Below, piece by piece: positions 1 through 9,542 of a stretch of DNA of 48,228 nucleotides (the first letter of the stretch is position 1; each line of letters opens with the position of its first letter). The stretch is from Clostridiales bacterium (GTDB taxonomy: Bacteria; Bacillota; Clostridia; Christensenellales; Aristaeellaceae), in assembly GCA_015056015.1 (NCBI GenBank), contig SVHD01000016.1:1-48228 (forward strand), given 5' to 3'. The notes under the pieces are model-generated. The model was not told where the DNA came from. It was given only the letters and a program-made list of their open reading frames with translations, and searched no databases. The position numbers and the translations under genes are program-made.

Positions 1-1
1 C

Positions 2-607
<606 letters not shown>

Positions 608-678
608 GATGGGCATTCCAATCCCGCCTGCGCGGGATGATAGGCCGGCAGCGGCCTGAGCGGAGGGAGTTACGATCA

Positions 679-3600
679 ATGTTTGAACTGACGAATTTAG
701 ATTCCATCCAAATCGGTATGGCCTCTTCCGAGCAGATTCTCGCCTGGAGCTATGGCGAGGTCAGCAAGCCCGAGACCATCAATTACCGTACCCTCAAGCC
801 GGAGCGGGACGGTCTCTACTGCGAGCGCATCTTTGGGCCGCAGAAGGACTGGGAATGCTCCTGCGGCAAATATAAGCGCGTAAAATTCAAGGATAAGGAA
901 AAGGTCTGCGATAAGTGCGGCGTGCAGATCACCCGGTCCAAGGTCCGGCGTGAACGCATGGGGCATATTCAGCTGGCCGCCCCTGTAAGCCATATCTGGT
1001 ATTTCAAGGGCATTCCTTCCCGGATGGGCATGCTGCTGGATGTGAGCCCCCGGGCCCTGGAAAAGGTGCTGTATTTTGCTTCCTATATCGTGCTGGATCC
1101 CGGCAATGAAGCGGCCACCAAGGTGAGCCGCAACGAGCTGATCACCGATTCCAAGTATCGTGCCATTATGGCCATGCCCGCGGAAGAACGGGGCGATTTC
1201 AAGGCCGGTATCGGCGCGGAAGCCGTCAAGGAAATGCTGCTGGCGCTGGATCTGGAAGCGCTGAGCGTATCCCTGAAGAAGGAAATTGCCGATCTGATCG
1301 AAAAAGAACGGGATCGCGAAGGCGAAGGCCAGAAGCGTACCCATGCCATCAAGCGTCTGGAAGTGGTGGAAGCCTTCCGCCTTTCCAAGAATAAGCCTGA
1401 ATGGATGATCATGGATGTGGTGCCCGTCATTCCTCCGGATCTGCGCCCCATGGTGCAGCTGGACGGCGGCCGCTTTGCCACTTCCGACCTGAATGACCTG
1501 TATCGCCGGGTCATCAACCGCAATAACCGCTTAAAGCGGATGCTGGAGCTGGGCACCCCCGATATCATCGTGCGCAATGAAAAGCGCATGCTGCAGGAAG
1601 CGGTGGACGCCCTGATCGATAACGGCCGTCGCGGCCGTCCCGTCACCGGCCCCGGCAACCGTCCCCTCAAATCCCTTTCCGATCTGCTTCGCGGTAAGCA
1701 GGGCCGCTTCCGCCAGAATCTGCTGGGTAAGCGCGTTGACTATTCCGGCCGCAGCGTAATCGTTGTCGGCCCCGAACTGAAACTGCATCAGTGCGGCCTG
1801 CCCAAGGATATGGCGCTGGAATTGTTCAAGCCCTTCGTGATGGAAAAGCTGGTTTCCCAGAAGCTGGCTCACAACGTCAAATCCGCCAAGCGCATGGTGG
1901 AAAAGGTTCGCCCCGAAGTGTGGGATATTCTGGAAGGCGTCATCAAGGAACACCCCGTGCTCCTCAACCGCGCCCCCACCCTGCACCGTCTGGGTATCCA
2001 GGCATTTGAGCCCATCCTGGTGGAAGGCAAGGCCATCCGGCTGCATCCCCTGGCCTGTACCGCCTACAACGCCGACTTTGACGGCGACCAGATGGCTGTG
2101 CACGTACCGCTGTCCATGGAAGCCCAGGCCGAAGCCCGCTTCCTGATGCTGTGCGCCAACAATATCATGAAGCCCCAGGACGGCATGCCCGTTATCAGCC
2201 CCACCCAGGACATGGTTATCGGCTGCCACTACCTGACCATCACCCGGGAAGATTCCCTGGGCGCGGGCCGCATGTTCTGCTCTCCTGATGAAGCGATGAT
2301 GGCCTATCAGTGCCATCAGATCAGCCTGCAGGCCCCCATCAAGGTTCGCATTGAGCGCACCTTCGAAGGCGTGACCGAGCGCCGGGTGATCGATACCACC
2401 CTGGGTCTGCTGATCTTCAATGACGTGATTCCTCAGGATCTGGGCTTCAAGCCCCGCAAGTGCCTGGACGATATGTTCGTCCTGGAAATTGACCACAAGG
2501 TCATCAAGAAGGACCTGGGCGCCATCGTGGAACGCTGCTTCCGCGTGCATGGCGAAAGCGATACCGCCGTTGTGCTGGACGCCATCAAGAACCTGGGTTA
2601 CAAATATTCCACCCGCGGCGCCATCACCGTATCCGTCAGCGACATTATCGTTCCCGAAGAAAAGGAAACCTGGCTGAAGGAAACCGATGATCTGGTTGCC
2701 CGGATCAATCGCAAGTATCGCCGCGGCGAAATGAGCGAAGATGAACGCTATCGCATGGTTATCGAAGCCTGGAATGATACCACCGGGCGGCTGAAGAACC
2801 GGGTTATGGAAGTATTGCCTCCCTACAACCCCATCAGCATGATGACCGGTTCCGGTGCTCGTGGTAGCGCCGGTCAGGTAGCCCAGCTGGCCGGTATGCG
2901 CGGCCTGATGGCTTCTCCTTCCGGTAAGGCCATCGAAGTGCCTATCCGCGCCAACTTCCGTGAAGGTCTGAACGTGCTTGAATTCTTCATGTCTTCTCAC
3001 GGTTCCCGTAAATCCCTGGCTGATACCGCTCTGCGTACCGCTGACTCTGGTTACCTCACCCGCCGTCTGGTGGACGTTGCCCAGGAAGTCATCGTTCGCG
3101 AAATCGACTGCTTCGAAAGCAGAGGCGAAAAGGTTCGCGGTATCACCGTTATGCCCATTGGTGAAATCGAGCAGATCGACGACCGTATCCGCGGCCGCTA
3201 TGCCGCTGAGGATGTCTATCATCCCATCACCGGCGAACTGCTGGTTCACATCAATGAACTGATTGATCACGATAAGGCCCAGATGGTCAAGAAGGCCGGC
3301 ATCACCAAGATGAGCGTGCGCAGCGTGCTCACCTGCCATAGCGAACACGGCGTCTGCGCCCGCTGCTACGGCATGAACCTGGCCCACGGCGGCAATGTGG
3401 ATATCGGCGAAGCCGTCGGTATCATCGCTGCCCAGTCCATCGGTGAACCCGGTACCCAGCTGACCATGCGTACCTTCCACTCCGGCGGCGTTGCTTCCTC
3501 CGATGACATCACCCAGGGTCTTCCCCGCGTAGAAGAACTCTTCGAAGCCCGTAAGCCCAAGCGTGACGCCACCCTGGCCGAAATTTCCGGTAAGGTTTCC

Positions 3601-4236
3601 ATCGTGGAAAGCAAGAAGAAGCGGGAAATCATCGTGACCAGCGAAGAGGATCCCAACGAAAAGAAGACCTACCAGATCCATTACGGCGCCCGTATCAAGG
3701 TGCAGGATGGGCAGACGGTTGCGGCCGGCGATGAATTGATCGAAGGTTCCGTCAATCCCCATGATCTGCTGCGAATCCTGGGCGTGCGCGCTGTGCAGGA
3801 ATATCTGCTCAAGGAAGTTCTTTCCGCCTACTACACCTCCGGCGTTAAGATTGCCGATAAGCATATCGAAGTAATCGTGCGCCAGATGCTGCGGAAGGTT
3901 CGGGTAGAGGACGCGGGCGATACGGATCTGCTGCCCGGCGGCCTGGTGGATATCTTCCAGTTCGAAGAAGCCAATGAAAAGACCATCATGGATGGCGGCC
4001 GTCCCGCAATTGGTAAGCGGGTGCTGCTGGGCATCACCAAGGCTTCTCTGGCCACCGAATCCTTCCTCTCTGCCGCTTCCTTCCAGGAAACCACCCGCGT
4101 GCTCACCGAAGCCGCCATCAAGGGCAAGGTCGATCCGCTGCTGGGCCTGAAGGAAAATGTTATCCTGGGCAAGCTGATTCCCGCCGGTACGGGCCTGAAG
4201 CGGTATAAGAATATCGAATTGCAGGAAACCTACTGA
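679..4236 (+). CDS. rpoC: DNA-directed RNA polymerase subunit beta-prime
   Basis: Catalytic largest subunit of RNA polymerase, 1185 residues, a normal length for Firmicutes. I place the start at ATG 679 ([16 protein letters not shown]) because GGAGGG at 662-667 precedes it; the in-frame ATG at 637 lacks this support and would add 14 unrelated residues. The N-terminal zinc-binding cysteines start at residues 60 and 62 (CSCGKY) and continue with CDKCG. The catalytic magnesium loop [10 protein letters not shown] is at residues 464-473. The second zinc site is recognisable in [13 protein letters not shown]. No intein or large insertion interrupts it. It is cotranscribed with rpoB and ends at a strong terminator 35 bp downstream. 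A reading frame of 913 codons on the opposite strand is a shadow of this gene. Confidence 0.98.
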   Translation: MFELTNLDSIQIGMASSEQILAWSYGEVSKPETINYRTLKPERDGLYCERIFGPQKDWECSCGKYKRVKFKDKEKVCDKCGVQITRSKVRRERMGHIQLAAPVSHIWYFKGIPSRMGMLLDVSPRALEKVLYFASYIVLDPGNEAATKVSRNELITDSKYRAIMAMPAEERGDFKAGIGAEAVKEMLLALDLEALSVSLKKEIADLIEKERDREGEGQKRTHAIKRLEVVEAFRLSKNKPEWMIMDVVPVIPPDLRPMVQLDGGRFATSDLNDLYRRVINRNNRLKRMLELGTPDIIVRNEKRMLQEAVDALIDNGRRGRPVTGPGNRPLKSLSDLLRGKQGRFRQNLLGKRVDYSGRSVIVVGPELKLHQCGLPKDMALELFKPFVMEKLVSQKLAHNVKSAKRMVEKVRPEVWDILEGVIKEHPVLLNRAPTLHRLGIQAFEPILVEGKAIRLHPLACTAYNADFDGDQMAVHVPLSMEAQAEARFLMLCANNIMKPQDGMPVISPTQDMVIGCHYLTITREDSLGAGRMFCSPDEAMMAYQCHQISLQAPIKVRIERTFEGVTERRVIDTTLGLLIFNDVIPQDLGFKPRKCLDDMFVLEIDHKVIKKDLGAIVERCFRVHGESDTAVVLDAIKNLGYKYSTRGAITVSVSDIIVPEEKETWLKETDDLVARINRKYRRGEMSEDERYRMVIEAWNDTTGRLKNRVMEVLPPYNPISMMTGSGARGSAGQVAQLAGMRGLMASPSGKAIEVPIRANFREGLNVLEFFMSSHGSRKSLADTALRTADSGYLTRRLVDVAQEVIVREIDCFESRGEKVRGITVMPIGEIEQIDDRIRGRYAAEDVYHPITGELLVHINELIDHDKAQMVKKAGITKMSVRSVLTCHSEHGVCARCYGMNLAHGGNVDIGEAVGIIAAQSIGEPGTQLTMRTFHSGGVASSDDITQGLPRVEELFEARKPKRDATLAEISGKVSIVESKKKREIIVTSEEDPNEKKTYQIHYGARIKVQDGQTVAAGDELIEGSVNPHDLLRILGVRAVQEYLLKEVLSAYYTSGVKIADKHIEVIVRQMLRKVRVEDAGDTDLLPGGLVDIFQFEEANEKTIMDGGRPAIGKRVLLGITKASLATESFLSAASFQETTRVLTEAAIKGKVDPLLGLKENVILGKLIPAGTGLKRYKNIELQETY

Positions 4237-4270
4237 GCTGCGGGGCAAATGCCCTGAAAGAACAAAAATC

Positions 4271-4304
4271 AAGGCGCTGATCGGTAAAGATCGGCGCCTT
4301 TTTT
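4271..4304 (+). terminator. Intrinsic terminator of the rpoBC operon
   Basis: A 12-bp stem (AAGGCGCTGATC pairing with GATCGGCGCCTT, one G-U pair) around a 6-nt loop is followed by a run of T. It lies 35 bp after the rpoC stop. Confidence 0.92.
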
Positions 4305-4385
4305 GACGGATTTTTCAAGAAAATTGCTTTTTTTTGAGCAAATGGGGGAAAAAAGGGCGAAATTTTGTTAAACGCAAAAAAAAGG

Positions 4386-4414
4386 TTGCGCATTGATGGT
4401 AATTTTGATAAAAT
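4386..4414 (+). promoter_or_regulatory. Probable housekeeping promoter for the 4475 membrane protein gene
   Basis: TTGCGC and TAAAAT are separated by 17 bp. TG stands one base before the -10 box, as in extended -10 promoters. It is placed just behind the rpoC terminator and about 60 bp before the next start codon. Confidence 0.55.
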
Positions 4415-4474
4415 AAGATACATAATAATCATTGAGAGCAATGATTCAAAAACAATCCAAAGGAGAAATGTATT

Positions 4475-4963
4475 ATGGCAAAGGTAGCGGTTTCCGGTAA
4501 GTCCAAGGTTTTGAGCTGTGCGTGCGTAGTCATCCTGCTGGTGGCAGTTGTGATGATGTTCACCCCCTACTGGAATTATTCCCTGACTGCCAAGGATGGC
4601 ACTGTGACCGAAGTTTCCACCTCCATTAACGGCTATGTATGGCGTCCCGACGAATGCAAGGATTTCGAAAAGTGGGTCAAGGAAGAAACCGGCGATAAGC
4701 CCGACATCAACGCTGAATTCGGTATGCCCGTTCTGATGCTGGCCGCCGCCGTGATCGGCATTGTGCTGTGCATCATCAAGCCCGGCGCTCCTCTGGCTGG
4801 CCTGCTCCCCATCATCTACGGTATCGCCGCGATCGTTGGCTTCACCGGCAGCGCCCTGCTGCAGATGGGCCCCTGGGTCATCCATGTGGTGATCGGCGTT
4901 GTGGCCATCGTGGCCGGTCTGGCCAAGATCGTTCTGGGCTTTACTGAAAAGGCCAAGGCGTAA
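4475..4963 (+). CDS. Small membrane protein of unknown function, four predicted membrane segments
   Basis: I do not recognise a named family for this 162-residue protein. Residues 11-29 form a first hydrophobic segment. A polar stretch of about 55 residues with many charged and aromatic residues follows, probably outside the cell. Three further hydrophobic segments lie at about 88-103, 106-123 and 131-153, and the end is short and basic (TEKAKA). The ATG at 4475 is preceded by AGGAG at 4461-4465. A second ATG at 4468 is in another frame. The gene has its own promoter and its own terminator, so it is a single transcription unit between rpoC and the DUF5131 gene. Codon use resembles the highly expressed neighbours (GGC, CTG, AAG), which hints at good expression. 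A role cannot be deduced from the sequence. Confidence 0.85.
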   Translation: MAKVAVSGKSKVLSCACVVILLVAVVMMFTPYWNYSLTAKDGTVTEVSTSINGYVWRPDECKDFEKWVKEETGDKPDINAEFGMPVLMLAAAVIGIVLCIIKPGAPLAGLLPIIYGIAAIVGFTGSALLQMGPWVIHVVIGVVAIVAGLAKIVLGFTEKAKA

Positions 4964-5000
4964 GGCAGATTATATTTCAAATCAATTGAAATAAACAAAA

Positions 5001-5031
5001 AACGGCAAGCCGAAAAGGCTTGCTGTTTTTT
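5001..5031 (+). terminator. Intrinsic terminator of the 4475 gene
   Basis: AACGGCAAGCC pairs with GGCTTGCTGTT (one G-U pair) around a GAAA loop, followed by a T-run. A TTGCTG within its right arm could serve as the -35 of a promoter for the next gene (TAGAAT at 5044-5049, 18-bp spacing). Confidence 0.85.
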
Positions 5032-5084
5032 GTTATGCTATGATAGAATGAAAACGGAAAATAAGCATGGATGGAGGTGAGAAT

Positions 5085-5801
5085 ATGGCAATGTGGAATC
5101 CCTGGAGAGGGTGCAGAAAATGCAGCGACGGCTGCCGCTATTGCTACATCCACAAGGGGGACGCCAAGCGCGGCGTTGATACGGGGATCATTGAAAAAAC
5201 AAAGGATTTTTCCAAGCCTGCAGAGCGCTTGAAGAATGGCAATTTTAAAATGAAGCCGGGCATGGTATATACCTGCTTTTCTACCGATTTTTTGATTGAA
5301 GAGGCTGACACCTGGCGGCCCGAATGCTGGCAGATGATGAAGATGCGTCAGGATTGCACATTTCTGTTTCTCACAAAGCGTATCGACAGGTTTATGGATT
5401 GTATTCCCGATGATTGGGGCGAGGGATATGAGAATGTGGTGGTCTGCTGTACGATTGAGAATCAGCAGAACGCAGATTACAAGCTCGCAATTTTTAAAAA
5501 TCTCCCGATCAGGCATAAATGCATCACGGCGCAGCCGCTTATAGAAGAAATTGATATCGGGCCCTATCTTGATGATATTGAGCTCGTGGTTGTCGGCGGT
5601 GAATCCGATCAGAATGCGCGGCCGCTGGATTACGCCTGGGTGCTTCATATCCGGGAGCAATGCATGAGAAAAAACGTATCTTTTGAATTCAGGCAATGCG
5701 GAACGCATTTTATCAAAGATGGCAGGGAATATAAATTGCAGACAAAGGATCTGTGTGCCCAGGCCAGGAAAGCCGATATTGATTTTAAAGCCATCCGTTG
5801 A
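5085..5801 (+). CDS. DUF5131 family protein (phage Gp37/Gp68-like)
   Basis: The protein has 238 residues. It starts MAMWNPWRGCRKCSDG and continues with CRYCY, so four cysteines are spaced C-x2-C-x3-C-x2-C at the very N-terminus. This matches the DUF5131 family (formerly phage Gp37/Gp68), whose cysteine cluster is thought to bind metal or an iron-sulfur cluster; its biochemical function is unknown to me. Other family-like stretches are FLFLTKR, VVGGESDQNARPLDYAWV and the final FEFRQCGTHF. The start at 5085 is chosen over ATG 5067 because GGAGGTG lies at 5073-5079, inside the longer version. The gene stands alone between two terminators. The family occurs both in phages and in chromosomes; no other phage gene is next to it here. 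Confidence 0.8.
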   Translation: MAMWNPWRGCRKCSDGCRYCYIHKGDAKRGVDTGIIEKTKDFSKPAERLKNGNFKMKPGMVYTCFSTDFLIEEADTWRPECWQMMKMRQDCTFLFLTKRIDRFMDCIPDDWGEGYENVVVCCTIENQQNADYKLAIFKNLPIRHKCITAQPLIEEIDIGPYLDDIELVVVGGESDQNARPLDYAWVLHIREQCMRKNVSFEFRQCGTHFIKDGREYKLQTKDLCAQARKADIDFKAIR

Positions 5802-5855
5802 TCAAATGCCAATTGATCGGACGGAGAAAACGCATTTTTTCCGATGAAACAGAAA

Positions 5856-5893
5856 ACGAGCATCCGTTTTTGCCGGATGCTCGTGATTTTTTA
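5856..5893 (+). terminator. Intrinsic terminator between convergent genes
   Basis: ACGAGCATCCG pairs perfectly with CGGATGCTCGT around a 7-nt loop, with a T-rich tail. It separates the DUF5131 gene from the convergent iron-sulfur protein gene, whose stop is at 5931. Confidence 0.85.
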
Positions 5894-5930
5894 TTGGAAC
5901 AAATTCTCCGTCTTTTTTTCGTGCCCGGAA

Positions 5931-6770
5931 TTATTTCTTGCCGGGGATGCCCCATTCGCAGGGCACATTGGTCTGGCAAAGGCCGCAGACGGCATAGCCG
6001 GTATAATCATAGCGGGAGCGGCAGAGGGGTTCGATAACGGTTTTGTGGTATTCCTGGCATTTTTGTTTGTCATGGCCGTGGATGGAAATGGCCCCTGCAG
6101 GGCAGCGGCGGATGCAGGCGGTGCAGCCGTTTTTGGCCTGGCAATATTCATTGTATTGGGTGTAGGGCCGCGGGGTGGGATCAAGGGGCAGATTGACAAT
6201 GACGGATCCGTAGCGGGCGGCCTTGCCCTTGGCAGAAATCAATCCGCCGCACAGGCCGAAGGTGCCCAGCCCCGAAATCAGGGCCGTATGCCGCTCCGAC
6301 CAATTGGAAACCAGCAGAAATTTATCGCTCTTTCCCCAGGAAAATTCATCCGAGCACATGGGGGCCAGGGCCTCATAGCCCAGGGAAATCAGATGCTGCT
6401 CCAGGGCCTTGGCCAGATTGCGATTGCAATTTTCCCCATGCACCCGGGCCATCTGCCATTCGATGGTGGGGCAATCGGTCTGGGTCTGGCATTTGATGTG
6501 GGTATCCCGGGTCTGGGGCAGGGCCCAGCTGATGACACTGACGCACTTGGGATCAAAGGCGTGGCCATAGGCCTTTTCCAGCCATTGCTCGGGGCGCAGA
6601 TAAAATTCCGGATCAATATGCTGCTGATAAAACGCATACAGGGGATCCTCCGCCCGGCTGAAGCCCACCAGGGGCTCTTCCCAGGCGGGATAGGGCAATT
6701 CCTTCATGGTATTATGGGCGGGATCGGCCATATAATCACAGATCCACTTTTCGATTGCTTCGTTGGTCAT
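5931..6770 (-). CDS. QueG-like iron-sulfur protein (epoxyqueuosine-reductase-related)
   Basis: The 279-residue protein carries two ferredoxin-type cysteine groups at the C-terminus. The first has C210, C216, C219 and C223 in the arrangement C-x5-C-x2-C-x3-CP. The second includes C238, C250, C262, C265 and C271 (CGLCQTNVPC). The central stretch ISGLGTFGLCGGLIS resembles the corresponding region of epoxyqueuosine reductase. It is about 100 residues shorter than typical QueG and lacks an obvious HEAT-repeat end, so I place it among the QueG-related proteins common in anaerobes and do not claim the tRNA-modifying reaction. GGAGGAAC precedes the ATG. It has its own promoter (6811-6839) just behind the spore-protein terminator, and ends facing the DUF5131 gene. 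Confidence 0.75.
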   Translation of the reverse strand: MTNEAIEKWICDYMADPAHNTMKELPYPAWEEPLVGFSRAEDPLYAFYQQHIDPEFYLRPEQWLEKAYGHAFDPKCVSVISWALPQTRDTHIKCQTQTDCPTIEWQMARVHGENCNRNLAKALEQHLISLGYEALAPMCSDEFSWGKSDKFLLVSNWSERHTALISGLGTFGLCGGLISAKGKAARYGSVIVNLPLDPTPRPYTQYNEYCQAKNGCTACIRRCPAGAISIHGHDKQKCQEYHKTVIEPLCRSRYDYTGYAVCGLCQTNVPCEWGIPGKK

Positions 6771-6810
6771 TGGTGTTCCTCCCTTGGATCGTGGGCGTTG
6801 GTGCTTTTAT

Positions 6811-6839
6811 ATTATAATGAAAAGCGGATAAAAAAGCAA
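6811..6839 (-). promoter_or_regulatory. Promoter of the QueG-like gene
   Basis: On the minus strand TTGCTT (6834-6839) and a perfect TATAAT (6811-6816) are 17 bp apart. The start codon is 40 bp downstream. The -35 box lies right behind the T-tail of the spore-protein terminator. Confidence 0.75.
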
Positions 6840-6841
6840 TC

Positions 6842-6872
6842 AAAAGGGCTGCCTGGCGAAAGCAGGCAGCCC
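6842..6872 (-). terminator. Intrinsic terminator of the spore-protein genes
   Basis: On the minus strand GGGCTGCCTG pairs perfectly with CAGGCAGCCC around a 7-nt loop, followed by TTTT. It lies 16 bp after the stop of the second spore-protein gene. Confidence 0.85.
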
Positions 6873-6887
6873 GGGCGAAAAGCAGGA

Positions 6888-7118
6888 TTACTTGCCGCTC
6901 ATCTGGCGTTCCTGCTGTTCGATCATGCGCTTGACCATATAGCCGCCGATATAGCCCGCCTGGCGGGAGGGCAGATCGCCGTTGTAGCCCTGCTTGAGGT
7001 TGATGCCCAGTTCGTTGGCGATTTCAAACTTCATATTATCCAGGGCGGCACGGGCTTCGGGAACGTTCACACGGTTGGAATTGCTGGAAGAAGAGGCGCT
7101 GTTATTGGCATTATACAT
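6888..7118 (-). CDS. Small acid-soluble spore protein, alpha/beta type
   Basis: The 76-residue protein belongs to the SASP alpha/beta family, which coats DNA in the dormant spore and protects it from UV and heat. The family core VPEARAALDNMKFEIANELG is complete and contains the FEIA site cut by the germination protease. The second family block is GYIGGYMVKRMIEQQE. The N-terminal 16 residues are rich in Ser and Asn and vary, as usual. It is the second gene of a pair: the first SASP gene starts 265 bp upstream and ends 49 bp before this start. An AGGAG box precedes the ATG. The two proteins are about 75% alike over the core, so they probably arose by duplication. Confidence 0.95.
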   Translation of the reverse strand: MYNANNSASSSSNSNRVNVPEARAALDNMKFEIANELGINLKQGYNGDLPSRQAGYIGGYMVKRMIEQQERQMSGK

Positions 7119-7167
7119 GATTCATTCACTCCTGATTTTAATTTTTTTGTTTACCTGGATGGGGGGA

Positions 7168-7383
7168 TCATTTGCCGGCCATCTGCCGTTCGGCCTGTTC
7201 GATCAGGCGCTTGACCATGTAGCCGCCTACATAGCCGTTTTCCCGGCTGCTCAGATCGCCATTGTAGCCCTGCTTGAAATTGATGCCCAATTCCCGGGCA
7301 ATTTCAAATTTCATGTTATCCAGGGCAGCGCGGGCCTCGGGGATATTGGCGCGGTTTCCGGATTGATTGCCAGACTGACTCAT
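7168..7383 (-). CDS. Small acid-soluble spore protein, alpha/beta type
   Basis: This is a 71-residue member of the SASP alpha/beta family, paralogous to the gene just downstream. IPEARAALDNMKFEIARELG holds the germination protease cleavage site, and GYVGGYMVKRLIEQAERQM is the conserved C-terminal block. A strong GGGAGGTGA box precedes the ATG. Known regulation of this family is by sigma-G in the forespore; a weak candidate promoter of that kind is annotated at 7416-7444. No terminator separates the two SASP genes, so they are probably transcribed together and end at the hairpin 6842-6872. Their presence is one of the main reasons to call the organism a spore former. Confidence 0.95.
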   Translation of the reverse strand: MSQSGNQSGNRANIPEARAALDNMKFEIARELGINFKQGYNGDLSSRENGYVGGYMVKRLIEQAERQMAGK

Positions 7384-7415
7384 TGCTTCTTCACCTCCCT
7401 CAACAAAGTCAATGC

Positions 7416-7444
7416 TATTGTGACCGATTCGGGAAGAAATACGC
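7416..7444 (-). promoter_or_regulatory. Candidate forespore (sigma-G-like) promoter of the spore-protein pair
   Basis: On the minus strand GCGTA and CACAATA are 17 bp apart, compared with the known sigma-G pattern GHATR and CATWHTA. One mismatch occurs in each box. The position, about 35 bp before the start codon, fits. The match is weak, so this is mainly an inference from gene content. Confidence 0.35.
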
Positions 7445-7504
7445 TGGAATTTTGTGCAAGGTGACAGCTTGTTTGAAAAAACGGCATTTTTTTTACAAAA
7501 GGGC

Positions 7505-7533
7505 TTGCTTTTTTTGCAAAAATTCAGTACAAT
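7505..7533 (+). promoter_or_regulatory. Promoter of the xpt-nucleoside transport operon
   Basis: TTGCTT and TACAAT are 17 bp apart. Transcription would begin near 7540, leaving a leader of only about 55 nt before xpt, which is too short for a purine riboswitch. Confidence 0.7.
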
Positions 7534-7594
7534 AGTTGCGTATTTGCGCTAAACGTTCGGGTTTTCAAAAGCGCGGAAAGGGAGGCGCCGATTG

Positions 7595-8176
7595 ATGAAG
7601 GAACTGCGGGAAGCCATCAAGACCTACGGCCGCGGCCTGGGGAATGATGTGGTAAAGGTGGATATGTTTTTGAACCACCGGATTGATACGGCGCTCCTTT
7701 ACCGGATGGGTGAAGAATTCGCCGCCCGCTTTAAGGAAGATCGGCCCACCGTGATTCTGACGGTGGAGGCCAGCGGCATCGCCATGGCGGTGGCTGCGGC
7801 CCATGCCCTGGGCGATCTGCCCGTGGTATTTGCCAAGAAGGGCGCCACTGTGGTGCAATCCCCGGATGTGGCCCAGGCCAAGGTCTATTCCTTCACCCAC
7901 AAGCGCGAAAACATCATCCGGGTGGATAAGCGCTATCTGCCCATTGGAAGCCGCGTATTGATCATTGACGATTTTCTGGCCGACGGCCAGGCCTGCCAGG
8001 GCATGATGGCCCTGTGCGCCCAGCTTTCCTGCAAGGTGGCGGGCATCGGCATCGCCATTGAAAAGGGCTTTATGCCCGGCGGCAAAAACCTGCGCGCCAT
8101 GGGCGTGCATCTGGAGTCTTTGGCAATCGTTACCGGCATTGAGGATGGAAAAATCCTGCTGGCCGATGACGATTGA
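7595..8176 (+). CDS. xpt: Xanthine phosphoribosyltransferase
   Basis: The enzyme joins xanthine to PRPP to give XMP in purine salvage. The 193-residue length equals Bacillus subtilis Xpt, and the N-terminal MKELREAIKTYGRGLGNDVV region is typical. The PRPP-binding loop is VLIIDDFLADGQA, and KKGATVV and YSFTHKRE are further family stretches. I choose ATG 7595, with GGGAGG at 7580-7585, over the TTG directly before it. It is the first gene of an operon with a BMP-family nucleoside transporter: 47 bp separate it from the binding protein and no terminator intervenes. This suggests that purine bases released from imported nucleosides are salvaged here. Unlike in many Firmicutes, no guanine riboswitch precedes it. 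Confidence 0.93.
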   Translation: MKELREAIKTYGRGLGNDVVKVDMFLNHRIDTALLYRMGEEFAARFKEDRPTVILTVEASGIAMAVAAAHALGDLPVVFAKKGATVVQSPDVAQAKVYSFTHKRENIIRVDKRYLPIGSRVLIIDDFLADGQACQGMMALCAQLSCKVAGIGIAIEKGFMPGGKNLRAMGVHLESLAIVTGIEDGKILLADDD

Positions 8177-8223
8177 TCCAATAGAAAAACTATCTACAGG
8201 AAAATCTGGAGGAGGAAAAACCC

Positions 8224-9429
8224 ATGAAAAAGCTTGTTGCCCTTCTGCTGACCCTGGTTCTGTGCCTGTCCTGTCTGCCTGTGATGGCGGAAACCGCTGA
8301 TCTGTCCAAGGTAAAGCTGGGCGTGATCCTGCTGCACGACGAAAACTCCACCTATGACCTCAACTTCATCAACGGCGTGAACGAAGCCGTTGCCAACCTG
8401 GGCCTTTCCGAAGAACAGGTGATCATGGTTCGCAATATCGCCGAATCCCAGGATTGCACCGAAACCGCCCTGGACCTGGTGGACGAAGGCTGCAACATCA
8501 TTTTCGCCAATTCCTTCGGCCATGAAACCTATCTGCTGGCTGCTGCCAAGGAATGCCCCGATGTGCAGTTCTGCCATGCCACCGGCACCATGGCCCATAC
8601 CGAAGGCCTGGCCAACTTCCACAATGCTTTCGCCGCGATCTATGAAGGCCGCTATCTGGCCGGTATCGCCGCTGGCATGAAGCTGAATGAACTCAAGGCC
8701 GCCGGCAAGCTCAAGGGCGCTGCTCCCCTGATGGGCTATGTTGGTGCTTACACCTATGCCGAAGTTATCTCCGGTTACACCTCTTTCTATCTGGGCGCCA
8801 AGTCCGTTTGCCCCGACGTCACCATGAAGGTGCAGTTCACCGGTTCCTGGTATGACGAAAAGGAAGAAAAGGCTGCTGCCGAAGCTCTGCTGGCCGCTGG
8901 CTGCGATCTGATCTCCCAGCATGCTGACTCCATGGGCGCTCCCACCGCTTGCGAATACGCCGGCGTTCCCAACGTTTCCTACAATGGCTCCACCCCGGCT
9001 TCCTGCCCCAACACCTTCATCGTTTCTTCCCGCATCAACTGGGCTCCCTACTTCGAGTACATTGTGAACCAGGTTGCTGCCGAGAAGGAAATCGCTGTTG
9101 ACTGGACCGGCACCATCGCCACCGGTTCCGTGGTTCTGACCGACGTGAACACCGCTGTTGCCGCTGAAGGCACCGTGGAAGCTATCGCCAATGCCAAGGC
9201 CGCTTTCGAAAAGGGCGAACTGAAGGTATTCGATATCGCTACCGAAGGCTTCATCACCGTGGGCGGCGCTCCCCTGACCACCTATCTGGCTGACGTGGAC
9301 ACCGACGCTGCTTTCACCCCCGATACCGAAGCTGTGGCCGATGGCTACTTCCATGAATCCGAATACCGCAGCGCTCCCTACTTCGATGTGCGCATCGATG
9401 GCATCGAGCTGATCAACCAGATGTACTAA
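8224..9429 (+). CDS. BMP-family nucleoside-binding protein of an ABC transporter
   Basis: This is the extracellular substrate-binding component, 401 residues. A basic start and hydrophobic core (residues 1-18) lead to VMA at 20-22, a good signal peptidase I site. A lipoprotein cut at C17 is less likely because the lipobox is poor, though most Gram-positive binding proteins are lipid-anchored. The BMP/PnrA fold is seen in VILLHDENSTYDLNFINGV, NSFGHETYLLAA, the periplasmic block GAYTYAEVISGYTSFYLGA and ISQHADSMGAPTACEYAG. Known BmpA/PnrA/NupN proteins bind purine nucleosides. GGAGGAGG lies 8 bp before the ATG. Codon use is very biased, as in strongly expressed genes. A 15-bp hairpin between this gene and the ATPase gene may set a higher level for this component. 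Confidence 0.92.
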   Translation: MKKLVALLLTLVLCLSCLPVMAETADLSKVKLGVILLHDENSTYDLNFINGVNEAVANLGLSEEQVIMVRNIAESQDCTETALDLVDEGCNIIFANSFGHETYLLAAAKECPDVQFCHATGTMAHTEGLANFHNAFAAIYEGRYLAGIAAGMKLNELKAAGKLKGAAPLMGYVGAYTYAEVISGYTSFYLGAKSVCPDVTMKVQFTGSWYDEKEEKAAAEALLAAGCDLISQHADSMGAPTACEYAGVPNVSYNGSTPASCPNTFIVSSRINWAPYFEYIVNQVAAEKEIAVDWTGTIATGSVVLTDVNTAVAAEGTVEAIANAKAAFEKGELKVFDIATEGFITVGGAPLTTYLADVDTDAAFTPDTEAVADGYFHESEYRSAPYFDVRIDGIELINQMY

Positions 9430-9467
9430 TTTTCAGATCATCTCAGGTTTTTTGAACCAAATCTACG

Positions 9468-9504
9468 CTTGGACTGCCGCCCATGCCTTGGGCGGCGGTC
9501 CAAG
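9468..9504 (+). other. Intercistronic hairpin between binding-protein and ATPase genes
   Basis: A 15-bp stem, CTTGGACTGCCGCCC with GGGCGGCGGTCCAAG (one G-U pair), encloses a 7-nt loop. The sequence after it is T-rich but interrupted, so it may be a leaky terminator or a block to 3' exonucleases that stabilises the upstream message. Similar arrangements are known in other ABC transporter operons. Confidence 0.8.
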
Positions 9505-9542
9505 CAATTTCCATTTTTAAAACAGTATACGGAGGGTATACC

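Noticed and set aside
1531-4272. Long open frame of 913 codons on the minus strand across rpoC
   Set aside because: It is antisense to a fully conserved gene; the frame is open because of the codon bias of rpoC and the product has no family character.
7384-7594. Purine riboswitch before xpt
   Set aside because: None of the conserved loop sequences is present, and the promoter at 7505-7533 leaves too short a leader.
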